The notes: a model not told the origin generated them from the letters alone. A stretch of 7,728 bases of DNA from Bacillota bacterium (GCA_029239575.1 JARBUP010000130.1:1-7728), one strand, 5' to 3'. Counted from the stretch's first letter, positions 1 to 6,313 are shown. Program-made: numbers and translations.

Positions 1-677
1 TAATTATGTATATCTATATTAGGCGAGTAAAATTCAAAGGTATTAATACCTTCTTGTTTTGCTCGATGCAAGGAAATGTTTGCATATTTTAAAATAGAAT
101 CAGCATCTTGTGCATCATCTGGATAGATGCTTACTCCCAAATTTAAATTCACATTTAATTCATAATTATCTATCTTAATTGGATATAAAAATAAGTCAAT
201 AATATCCTTTGCTATTTTTTCGTATTTTTCTATATTATTTATTTCTTCTATTATGATACCAAATGAAATTCCATCATTTCGGCCTATAATGCAATTATCA
301 CCCAAAAAATTGTTCAATATTTGAGCTATTTGAATAATTACTCGGTCTCCTAATTGGTACCCTAAGGCATTATTTATATATTTAAAACCATTAATATTTA
401 ATCGAATTACTGCAAAGGAAGTTTGTTTTTCCTTAGCAAGTTGACATAGATTTTCTAATTGTTTATTAAAATAAAAACGATTATAAAGTCCTGTTAATTC
501 ATCATGAGTAGCAATATATTTTATTTTCTTTAGCAATTCTTCTTCTTTGATATCTTGAATTGTTTCATCAATAATACTATGATTTAATTGCTTGCTATAA
601 ATTATATTTTCTTTTAAATGATTTAAATTATATTCTTTTTTCATTTCTTTTATTATATTTTTTATTGATATAGTCAT
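1..677 (-). CDS. Degenerate GGDEF-domain signalling protein (3' end outside window)
   Basis: 225 residues are visible; the frame is still open at the left edge. The ATG at 677-675 is set by a ribosome binding site (AGGAG, 7 nt upstream) and an in-frame stop just before it at 689-687. Residues 1-50 are hydrophilic with no membrane segment or signal peptide. The GGDEF fold follows: HDELTGLYNR at 58-67, LNINGFKYINN at 93-103, GYQLGD at 106-111, SIYPDD at 183-188 and AKQEGINTFEFYSPNID at 206-222. The family makes c-di-GMP from GTP, but key residues are changed here: the metal-site segment LDID is LNIN, and the R-x-GGDEF signature reads RNDGISF (133-139). A catalytically dead or GTP-sensing domain is therefore likely. 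The FYSPNID ending resembles linkers leading into EAL phosphodiesterase domains, so a GGDEF-EAL protein is inferred but not seen. Family call is firm; activity is inference. Confidence 0.9.
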   Translation of the reverse strand, partial: MTISIKNIIKEMKKEYNLNHLKENIIYSKQLNHSIIDETIQDIKEEELLKKIKYIATHDELTGLYNRFYFNKQLENLCQLAKEKQTSFAVIRLNINGFKYINNALGYQLGDRVIIQIAQILNNFLGDNCIIGRNDGISFGIIIEEINNIEKYEKIAKDIIDLFLYPIKIDNYELNVNLNLGVSIYPDDAQDADSILKYANISLHRAKQEGINTFEFYSPNIDIHN

Positions 678-802
678 TTTTATCTCCTATTTTGATATAT
701 CATAAATAAATTGCGCATTAGGACCTTGTTAATCTATTGTAAACTGTATAATTAATATTATTAAGTCATTGAACTTCTGCTTGCTTTATTCTATTTATTA
801 AT

Positions 803-831
803 AATATACAAAATATTTTAATAAAACGCAA
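803..831 (-). promoter_or_regulatory. Candidate sigma-A promoter for the GGDEF gene
   Basis: On the minus strand, TTGCGT (831-826) is followed after exactly 17 nt by TATATT (808-803), which differs from the consensus -10 by one base. It would give a leader of about 120 nt before the ATG at 677. The 10-bp A/T repeats abut the -35 box on its upstream side. A weaker alternative on the same strand is TTCAAT (773-768), 17 nt, TATACA (750-745). In such AT-rich DNA both could be chance matches. Confidence 0.4.
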
Positions 832-880
832 CAAAATATTACAAAATATAACAAATTATCACAAATTATCACAAATTATG
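831..880. repeat. Five tandem 10-bp A-tract repeats
   Basis: Five consecutive 10-mers on the plus strand: acaaaatatt, acaaaatata, acaaattatc, acaaattatc, acaaattatg. A sixth exact copy of the first unit lies at 808-817. The 10-bp period puts an A-tract on the same face of the helix at each turn, a pattern known to bend DNA. The block sits directly upstream of the candidate minus-strand promoter, so an UP-element, bend or operator role is possible. Simple AT-rich drift is the alternative. Confidence 0.75.
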
Positions 881-911
881 AAATAAGTGGTTTTAAGTGA
901 TTTAACAAGTT

Positions 912-1269
912 CTATAAATATAGAATCATTATAATTTGTAACTTTAGAATTACAATATCATATAGCGACAAGGGAACTACATATAAAGCAAAAATAATAA
1001 AGGTAGCCACCTTCCAATATTCAGAAGATGGGCTTTTAAATTTAAACCATTTAAAAATAAATACCAGTACAGAAAACGTAGTATAAATATAATAAATTCA
1101 TCACACCATAAATGATTTTTTCACATGCGTAACAAAAAGAAATTCCAATTTCATTTTTCTTATTAATCTCTAAATTACCATATTCGTATATAATAATTTG
1201 TCCATTTTGATCTTGAAATAAGTTGTTTCGATTATAATGTTATTCCAATAAGGTATAATCTAATAGCAT
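912..1269 (-). pseudogene. Probable decayed gene for a small membrane protein
   Basis: I do not recognise the family. Read on the minus strand, a possible ATG at 1269-1267 starts MLLDYTLLE and meets TAA at 1242-1240. The same frame then continues with protein-like sequence (NNLFQDQNGQIIIYEYGNLE, then a stretch with a CYAC pair) and reaches IIYGVMNLLYLYY before a stop at 1053-1051. Removing one T from the four-T run (1076-1073) connects it to another open frame: SVLVFIFKWFKFK, then SPSSEYWKVATFIIFALYV, ending at TAG 914-912. The C-terminal half would carry two or more hydrophobic helices. One nonsense change plus one frameshift would thus restore roughly 118 codons. No convincing ribosome binding site is seen before 1269. 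A chance open frame in AT-rich DNA cannot be excluded, but the first half is hydrophilic and of mixed composition, which argues for real ancestry. Confidence 0.45.
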
Positions 1270-1422
1270 TTATAATTAATACCACTTTATGCACATAATG
1301 CTACATTTCTATGGCATTTACGGCGGCGATTTTGTGGTTTATAAAAACTAATATTATTCTAATTGCTTAATTAAATATTATAATAGTATAAAACGTATAA
1401 CTGATAACACTTGGGTGCATAA
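1270..1422. other. AT-rich spacer with no supported gene
   Basis: Lies between the divergently oriented minus-strand remnant and the CotJC remnant. It is mostly A/T with one isolated GC-rich patch (cggcggcgat, 1321-1330). The last part, about 1394-1422, may be a mutated remnant of the CotJC segment that normally reads LTDIGTEE. I see no RNA gene, and no ribosome binding site that would serve the downstream open frame. Confidence 0.5.
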
Positions 1423-1836
1423 GAATTAGCACACCTTGAAATGGTTGGTTCAATGGTTTATCAGTTAATGAAAAATGCTACTCCAGAAGAAATAGAAAGA
1501 GCAGGAGCAGGAGCTTACTATACTGATCATGGTAAAGGTGTTTATCCACAAAGTGCAGCAGGTACACCTTTTACGGCAGCAGTCCTACAGGTAAAAGGAG
1601 ATCCAATAGTTGACCTTACTGAAAACTTAGCAGCTGAACAAAAAGCAAGGGGAACATATGAATGGTTAATTAATATGGCAGATGATCCTGACGTTATTGA
1701 ACCTCTTAAATTTTTAAGAGAAAGAGAAGTTGTACATTACCAAAGATTTGGTGAAGCATTAAGAATAGTACAGGATTATTTACAAGAGCCAAAATTATTC
1801 ATTATGCCTAAACCTGATTTTATGAATAGAGACTAA
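1423..1836 (+). pseudogene. cotJC: CotJC / manganese catalase family, N-terminally truncated
   Basis: The frame opens after TAA 1420-1422 with ELAHLE, then the first ATG at 1441 (131 codons to the stop). It matches the C-terminal two thirds of CotJC-type manganese catalases, inner spore coat proteins of Bacilli and Clostridia. Conserved blocks include YQLMKNATPEEI, DHGKGVYP, GTPF, GDPI, AAEQKARGTYEWLIN, ADDPDVIEPLKFLREREVVH and QRFGEALRIV. Of the dimanganese ligands known in the family, the ExxH pair (Glu at 1423, His at 1432) and the later Glu (residue 66 from the ATG) and His (residue 99), 33 residues apart, are present. The first helix with its Glu ligand is missing. No ribosome binding site precedes 1441, and 1441 aligns inside the family's LEMV segment, so that ATG is not an original start. 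Stops lie upstream at 1402, 1405 and 1420. The well-kept coding sequence suggests recent truncation. Family call is strong; loss of function is inferred. Confidence 0.85.
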
Positions 1837-1857
1837 AAGTTAAAAGGTATATTTTTC

Positions 1858-1898
1858 AAGAGTTTGCATATTTATAATGCAAGCTCTTTTGCATTTTT
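1858..1898 (+). terminator. Rho-independent terminator after the CotJC remnant
   Basis: Arms aagagtttgcat (1858-1869) and atgcaagctctt (1877-1888) pair over 12 positions with one G-U wobble around a 7-nt loop. T-rich sequence follows (TTTT at 1887-1890, TTTTT at 1894-1898). It starts 21 nt after the stop codon, as expected for the original 3' end of this gene. Confidence 0.8.
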
Positions 1899-1954
1899 AG
1901 AAAGTTTTTTAAGTAAAAACATGGGATTAAATTAATTTTTAAAATAAGGAAGTA

Positions 1955-1981
1955 TTGACAAATAAAAAATTGTATTATAAG
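1955..1981 (+). promoter_or_regulatory. Candidate promoter for topA
   Basis: A perfect TTGACA (1955-1960) is followed after 15 nt by TATAAG (1976-1981). The spacing is short, but the -35 match is exact. Transcription would start near 1988 and leave about 75 nt of leader before topA. No clear operator or riboswitch is seen in the leader. Confidence 0.6.
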
Positions 1982-2065
1982 GTATACAAGTACTGATAGT
2001 AAAAATTATGCATAGAATGATATTAAAAACACTGTTGCAAATACATAATCGGTATTGGAGGAATA

Positions 2066-4261
2066 ATGAAGAATTTGTTAATAGTTGAATCACCAGCAAA
2101 AGCAAAGACCATTGGAAAGTTTTTAGGGCCTAATTATACTGTAAAAGCTTCTGTAGGACATGTTCGTGATTTACCCAAAAGCAAGCTTGGCATTGATGTA
2201 GATAATAATTTTGAACCTAATTATATAACAATCAGGGGCAAGGGTGATGTAATAAAAGAATTAAAAAAAGAAGCTAAAAAAGCTGATAATGTTTATTTAG
2301 CAACTGACCCTGACCGTGAAGGTGAAGCTATATCTTGGCATTTAGCGAAAATTTTAAAATTAGATGAAAGCAAAAATATACGTATTGAATTTAATGAAAT
2401 AACAAAAAAAGCAATAAAAGATGCTTCTAAAAATCCAAGGAAAATAAATGTGGATTTAGTTGATGCGCAACAAGCAAGGCGTGTTTTAGATAGATTGGTT
2501 GGATATAATATAAGTCCTTTGTTATGGAAAAAAATCGAAAAAGGTTTAAGCGCTGGAAGAGTTCAATCAGTAGCATTAAAACTTATAATTGATAGAGAAA
2601 GAGAAATAAATAATTTTCAAACAGAAGAATATTGGACTTTGGATTTAAATTTACTTAAATCAAGAAAAAAAATAGTTGCAAAATATTATGGAACGTTAGA
2701 AAATGAAAAAATTAAAAAAGTAAAAATTAAAAATGAAGATGAAGTAAATGCTATTTTAAATAGCATGGATGATAAAAAAATATCTGTTTATGATATAGAA
2801 AAACATGAGAAATCTAAAAAACCATATGCTCCTTTTACAACATCAAGTCTTCAACAAGAAGCTAATAGAAAGCTAAATTTTACTTCTAAAAAAACCATGA
2901 TGGTTGCTCAACAGTTATATGAAGGAATAAGTATAAAGGGAGAAGGAAGCGTTGGTTTAGTTACTTATATTAGAACGGACTCATTTAGATTATCAGATGA
3001 AGCAATGGAAAGTGCAAAAGATTATATAATTCAAAATTTTGGTGAAAAATATTATTTTAGTAGAGTTTATACTAAAGCAAAAAAACCAGATGTTAAAGTA
3101 CAAGATGCCCATGAAGCTATAAGACCAACTTCTTTGGATAGGGATCCTGAAAAAATAAAAGAAAATTTAACAGCTGATCAATATAAATTATATAGTTTAA
3201 TATGGAAAAGATTTGTTTCGTGTCAAATGGCCGATGCTTTATATAACATAACTACAATAACATTTAATTCAAATAATAATATTTTTAAAACAAGTGGATC
3301 CATTCTTATTTTTGATGGATATAAAAAAGTTTATCAATATTCTGATGGAACTGATGATAAAGTATTGCCTGAAATTAATGAAAATGAAGAATTAGATATT
3401 AATAAAATAGATAAAGAACAGCATTTTACACAACCACCTTCAAGATATAATGAAGCTACATTAATTAAAGCAATGGAAGTAATGGGAATAGGACGTCCTA
3501 GTACATATGCACCTACTATAACAACAATTACTTCAAGAGAATATGTTGTTAAGGATAAAGGATCTTTGCTTCCAACTGACATGGGGTTTTTAGTTACAGA
3601 AATGTTGGAAAAATATTTTTCTACTATTATAAATAATAAATTCACTGCTGAAATGGAAAATAATTTAGATGAAATTGCTTCAGGTAAAGTTGACTGGCAT
3701 GAAATAATAAATAATTTTTATAAAGAATTTAAAGTTCACCTTGACGTAGCTGAAAAGGAAATGGAAAAAATTGAAATCAAAGACGAAGTAAGTGATGTTA
3801 AATGTGACAATTGTGGTGAATTCATGGTAATTAAAAAAGGAAGGTATGGAAAATTCCTTGCATGTCCTAACTACCCTGAATGTAAAAACACTAAACCATT
3901 AAAAGATAAAGAATCCGTTGAAGAAACTGATATAGATTGTGATAAATGCGGAAAGAAAATGGTAAAAAGAAAAGGTAGGTTCGGAGCATTTTTAGCATGT
4001 TCTAATTATCCTGAATGTAAAAATACAAAACCAATTATTCATGAAATAGATGTGAATTGTCCTATGTGCAACAACAAATTAGCTATTAAATTTAATAAAT
4101 CAGGAAGAAGATTTTTTGGATGTTCAAATTATCCTGATTGCAAGTTTGTTACATGGAATGAGCCAACAAATGAGAAATGTCAAATATGTAGTAGTATGTT
4201 AGTTAAAAAGAATGAAAAATTAGTGTGTACAAATAAAAATTGTGGAAAAGAAGAAAAATAA
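2066..4261 (+). CDS. topA: DNA topoisomerase I (type IA)
   Basis: 731 residues. The enzyme relaxes negative supercoils by cutting one strand through a 5'-phosphotyrosine link and passing the other. The ATG at 2066 follows GGAGG (2057-2061). The TOPRIM domain begins with LLIVESPAKAKTIGKFL (Glu8) and carries the Mg-binding DPDREGE (Asp81, Asp83, Glu85). LSAGRVQSVALKLI lies at 161-174. The active-site segment GLVTYIRTDS places the catalytic Tyr at 301 and its partner Arg at 303. HEAIRPT (349-355) and the MGIGRPSTYA block (473-482) are also typical. The C-terminus holds three zinc ribbons of CX2C-X16/17-CX5C type (Cys 580/583/600/606, 625/628/645/651, 665/668/686/692) and a shorter fourth one (705/708/721/726). 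Length and layout fit clostridial TopA. The gene seems separately transcribed from the rpsB operon. Confidence 0.98.
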   Translation: MKNLLIVESPAKAKTIGKFLGPNYTVKASVGHVRDLPKSKLGIDVDNNFEPNYITIRGKGDVIKELKKEAKKADNVYLATDPDREGEAISWHLAKILKLDESKNIRIEFNEITKKAIKDASKNPRKINVDLVDAQQARRVLDRLVGYNISPLLWKKIEKGLSAGRVQSVALKLIIDREREINNFQTEEYWTLDLNLLKSRKKIVAKYYGTLENEKIKKVKIKNEDEVNAILNSMDDKKISVYDIEKHEKSKKPYAPFTTSSLQQEANRKLNFTSKKTMMVAQQLYEGISIKGEGSVGLVTYIRTDSFRLSDEAMESAKDYIIQNFGEKYYFSRVYTKAKKPDVKVQDAHEAIRPTSLDRDPEKIKENLTADQYKLYSLIWKRFVSCQMADALYNITTITFNSNNNIFKTSGSILIFDGYKKVYQYSDGTDDKVLPEINENEELDINKIDKEQHFTQPPSRYNEATLIKAMEVMGIGRPSTYAPTITTITSREYVVKDKGSLLPTDMGFLVTEMLEKYFSTIINNKFTAEMENNLDEIASGKVDWHEIINNFYKEFKVHLDVAEKEMEKIEIKDEVSDVKCDNCGEFMVIKKGRYGKFLACPNYPECKNTKPLKDKESVEETDIDCDKCGKKMVKRKGRFGAFLACSNYPECKNTKPIIHEIDVNCPMCNNKLAIKFNKSGRRFFGCSNYPDCKFVTWNEPTNEKCQICSSMLVKKNEKLVCTNKNCGKEEK

Positions 4262-4271
4262 AAGTATAAGA

Positions 4272-4303
4272 ACAATAATTTTATAGAAAATTGTAATTTT
4301 TTT
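4272..4303 (+). terminator. Weak rho-independent terminator after topA
   Basis: acaa...tttt (4272-4282, with a 3-nt bulge) pairs with aaaattgt (4287-4294) around a 4-nt loop, followed by seven Ts (4297-4303). The stem is AT-rich and bulged, so termination is probably partial. The U-run reaches the -35 box of the next promoter. Confidence 0.45.
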
Positions 4304-4304
4304 G

Positions 4305-4333
4305 TTGCCAAATAAAATTGGCTATGATATACT
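4305..4333 (+). promoter_or_regulatory. Strong extended -10 promoter of the rpsB operon
   Basis: TTGCCA (4305-4310), a 17-nt spacer and TATACT (4328-4333), with TG one base upstream of the -10 (4325-4326). Each box is one base from consensus and the spacing is ideal, as expected for a ribosomal-protein operon. The predicted start is near 4340. Confidence 0.8.
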
Positions 4334-4339
4334 AAAGAC

Positions 4340-4441
4340 AATTACGCACTGAATCTGATTGAACAAGAGTTGTGCCAAATTTATTTGGTCTTTTGTTTGA
4401 AGTGAAGATTTTTGGAGGTAAAACAAAAGGAGGAAATTAAC
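4340..4441 (+). promoter_or_regulatory. rpsB 5' leader, possible S2 autoregulatory element
   Basis: About 100 nt of leader separate the predicted transcription start from rpsB. GCAC (4346-4349) can pair with GTGC (4372-4375). A hairpin with arms ccaaa (4375-4379) and tttgg (4384-4388) is followed by a T-rich stretch. Two Shine-Dalgarno-like motifs follow: GGAGG at 4414-4418, with no start codon at a usable distance, and AGGAGG at 4428-4433, which serves rpsB. S2 is known to repress its own leader in other bacteria; that this leader does so is inference, and it has not been matched to a known RNA family. Confidence 0.4.
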
Positions 4442-5191
4442 ATGGCAATAATTAATATGAAGAAATTGCTCGAAGCAGGAGTACACTTCGGTCACCAGAC
4501 AAGAAGATGGAACCCTAAAATGGCTGAGTACATTTTTACAGAAAGAAATGGTATCTACATAATTGACTTACAAAAAACAAGTGATAAAGTAGATCAAGCT
4601 TATAACTTTATTAAAGAAGTTGTAGCAAATGGAGACGAAGTATTATTCGTTGGAACTAAAAAACAAGCTCAAGAAGCTACTAAATCAGAAGCTGCAAGAT
4701 GCGGAATGCACTTTGTAAGCCAAAGATGGTTGGGTGGTATGTTAACAAATTACCAAACAATCAGAAAAAGAATTGAAAAATTAAACAAATTAAAAGCTAT
4801 GGAAGAAGATGGTACATTTGCTCTTCTACCTAAAAAAGAAGTTATAAAATTAAAAGGTGAAGCTGAGAAACTTGAAAAATTCTTAGGCGGAATCCAAAAC
4901 ATGGAAAAACTTCCTGGCGCTATATTTGTAGTTGACCCAAGAAAAGAAAAAATTGCTCTTCAAGAAGCTCATATATTAGGAATTCCAGTTGTAGCTATAG
5001 TTGATACAAACTGTGATCCTGATGAAGTTGATTACGTAATTCCTGGAAATGACGATGCTATAAGAGCTGTTAAATTATTGACTGCTACAATAGCTGATGC
5101 TGTTTTAGAAGGAAGACAAGGCGTTCAATTAACTGAAGAAGTTGTTGAAGATGATTTATCATCTGAAGAACTTGATAAAGTTGAAGAATAA
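4442..5191 (+). CDS. rpsB: Small ribosomal subunit protein S2 (uS2)
   Basis: 249 residues; a component of the 30S subunit that joins late and helps anchor S1-type interactions near the platform. I chose the ATG at 4442 because AGGAGG ends 8 nt before it and the protein then begins MAIINMKKLLEAGVHFGHQ, as in the family. A TTG at 4412 is in frame but would add ten residues encoded by the ribosome binding site itself. Signatures are GVHFGHQTRRWNPKM (13-27), GTKKQAQ (71-77), QRWLGGMLTN (94-103), a charged coiled-coil hairpin about 105-150, VVDPRKE (163-169) and VDTNCDPDEVDYVIPGNDDA (187-206). The acidic tail (231-249) is usual. First gene of the rpsB-tsf operon; much of it ends at the terminator-like hairpin before tsf. 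Confidence 0.98.
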   Translation: MAIINMKKLLEAGVHFGHQTRRWNPKMAEYIFTERNGIYIIDLQKTSDKVDQAYNFIKEVVANGDEVLFVGTKKQAQEATKSEAARCGMHFVSQRWLGGMLTNYQTIRKRIEKLNKLKAMEEDGTFALLPKKEVIKLKGEAEKLEKFLGGIQNMEKLPGAIFVVDPRKEKIALQEAHILGIPVVAIVDTNCDPDEVDYVIPGNDDAIRAVKLLTATIADAVLEGRQGVQLTEEVVEDDLSSEELDKVEE

Positions 5192-5239
5192 TATTTAATA
5201 ATTAAATAATAAAAACAAAATATAAAATAAATAATATAA

Positions 5240-5279
5240 GTAAGGGGTTAGGAAGTTTTTCCTTACGCCTTGCTTTTTT
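5240..5279 (+). terminator. Intrinsic terminator/attenuator between rpsB and tsf
   Basis: Bases 5240-5254 pair with 5259-5273 over 15 positions: 12 Watson-Crick pairs, one G-U wobble and two isolated mismatches. The loop is gttt (5255-5258), and six Ts follow at once (5274-5279). It ends only 8 bases before the tsf ribosome binding site. With no clear tsf promoter after it, it probably lets only part of the rpsB transcription continue into tsf-pyrH-frr. Confidence 0.8.
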
Positions 5280-5299
5280 AAATTATGGAGGAAAATATA

Positions 5300-6214
5300 A
5301 TGGTAATTACAGCAGCAATGGTAAAAGAGTTAAGAGAAAAAACAAATGCAGGAATGATGGATTGTAAAAAAGCTTTAAATGAAACAGCTGGAGATATGGA
5401 TAAAGCAGTTGACTTTTTAAGAGAAAAAGGACTTTCTCAAGCAGCTAAGAAATCAGACAGAATAGTAGCTGAAGGTCTTACAACTGCATTAGTATCAGGA
5501 GATAATAAAAAAGGTGTTGTATTAGAAGTAAACTCAGAAACAGATTTCGTTGCAAAAAATGCAGAATTTATTCAATTAGTATCAGATGTAGCACAAGTTG
5601 CTCTTGATAAAAAACCAGCAGATGTTGAAGCTTTAAAAGCTACTGAAATAGCTGACGGTAAATCAGTTCAAGATGAATTAACAACAAAAATTGCTAAAAT
5701 CGGCGAAAACATGAGTATTAGAAGATTTGCAGTTCAAGAAGTTGCTAACGGAGCAGTTGTTCCTTACATACATGGTGGAGGAAAAATATCTGTTATAGTT
5801 ACTCTTGAATCAGAAGGAGATCAAGCAGCTTTAATCGAGCTTGGAAAAGATCTTGCAATGCAAGTTGCAGCTATGAAACCAAAATACATTTCTGTAGATG
5901 ATGTTGATCAAGAATTTATAGCTCATGAAAGAGAAATTCTTGTTGCTCAAGCATTAAATGAAGGAAAACCACAAAATATAGTTGAAAAAATGGTTGAAGG
6001 AAGACTTCAAAAAGAATTAAAAGAAGTTTGTTTATTAGAACAAGCATTTGTAAAAGATGGAGATTTAACAGTTAAAAAAGTTATTGCTAATACAGCTGCT
6101 AAATTAGGAAAAGATGTTAAACTTGTATCTGTAGAAAGATTTGAAGTTGGCGAAGGTATTGAAAAGAAATCAGAAAATTTTGCTGATGAAGTTGCAAAAC
6201 AAATAGGTCGTTAA
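5300..6214 (+). CDS. tsf: Elongation factor Ts
   Basis: 304 residues; the guanine nucleotide exchange factor that recycles EF-Tu from its GDP to its GTP form. The ATG at 5300 is preferred: GGAGG (5287-5291) lies 8 nt upstream and the protein then starts MVITAAMVKELREKTNAGMM. An in-frame ATG at 5285 overlaps that ribosome binding site and is unlikely to be used. The N-terminal UBA-like domain carries LREKTNAGMMDCKKAL (11-26). The EF-Tu-contacting motif VNSETDFVAKN is at 77-87. A second signature, IPYIHGGGK-like (VPYIHGGGK), follows in the core. Length is typical for clostridial EF-Ts with both core subdomains. The gene sits immediately behind a terminator, so its level relative to rpsB is probably set by read-through. 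Confidence 0.97.
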   Translation: MVITAAMVKELREKTNAGMMDCKKALNETAGDMDKAVDFLREKGLSQAAKKSDRIVAEGLTTALVSGDNKKGVVLEVNSETDFVAKNAEFIQLVSDVAQVALDKKPADVEALKATEIADGKSVQDELTTKIAKIGENMSIRRFAVQEVANGAVVPYIHGGGKISVIVTLESEGDQAALIELGKDLAMQVAAMKPKYISVDDVDQEFIAHEREILVAQALNEGKPQNIVEKMVEGRLQKELKEVCLLEQAFVKDGDLTVKKVIANTAAKLGKDVKLVSVERFEVGEGIEKKSENFADEVAKQIGR

Positions 6215-6257
6215 TAGTAAATAATTTATAATTATGTAAATTTTTTAGGAGAATATA

Positions 6258-6285
6258 TAATGGAGAACTGTTCAGTTCTCCATTA
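6258..6285. repeat. Near-perfect palindrome upstream of pyrH
   Basis: Perfect 13-bp arms taatggagaactg (6258-6270) and cagttctccatta (6273-6285) flank a central tt. As RNA this forms a 12-bp stem with a 4-nt loop, by far the strongest structure in the tsf-pyrH gap. No T-run follows on either strand, so it is not a standard terminator. It lies 17 nt upstream of the pyrH ribosome binding site. Confidence 0.95.
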
Positions 6286-6286
6286 A
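6260..6286 (+). CDS. Possible 8-codon leader peptide (MENCSVLH) before pyrH
   Basis: An AGGAG (6247-6251) lies 8 nt before ATG 6260, and the frame MENCSVLH ends at TAA 6284-6286. The whole coding part is one arm-loop-arm palindrome, so the start codon would be paired with the last codon in the folded RNA. It could be a leader peptide coupling translation to RNA folding ahead of pyrH, or a chance frame across a structural hairpin. Nothing in the peptide (one Cys, one His) suggests amino-acid-specific stalling. Confidence 0.3.
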   Translation: MENCSVLH

Positions 6287-6313
6287 TTCAAATAAGACTT
6301 TTAGGAGGAGCAA

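Noticed and set aside
678..800. c-di-GMP riboswitch in the leader of the GGDEF gene
   Set aside because: None of the conserved GEMM core is recognisable; the leader is plain AT-rich sequence.
831..880. CRISPR-like array
   Set aside because: Units are only 10 bp, contiguous, with no spacers and no cas genes nearby.
910..925. ttctata-aa-tatagaa palindrome at the end of the decayed gene
   Set aside because: Short, mostly A/T, and without a T-run; expected by chance in this composition.
1283..1345. Short plus-strand frame with YGGDF near the GC-rich patch, considered as the lost CotJC N-terminus (YGGPDGEL region)
   Set aside because: Only a few residues match, it is in a different frame, and a stop follows at once; too little to claim.
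3334..3645. 103-codon open frame on the minus strand inside topA
   Set aside because: It lies wholly opposite conserved topA sequence, has no ribosome binding site, and its composition is that of an antisense shadow.
6221..6246. A/T-only hairpin (ATAATT/AATTAT) followed by six Ts, considered as a tsf terminator
   Set aside because: Six A-T pairs with a 5-nt gap before the T-run would be too weak to terminate reliably.
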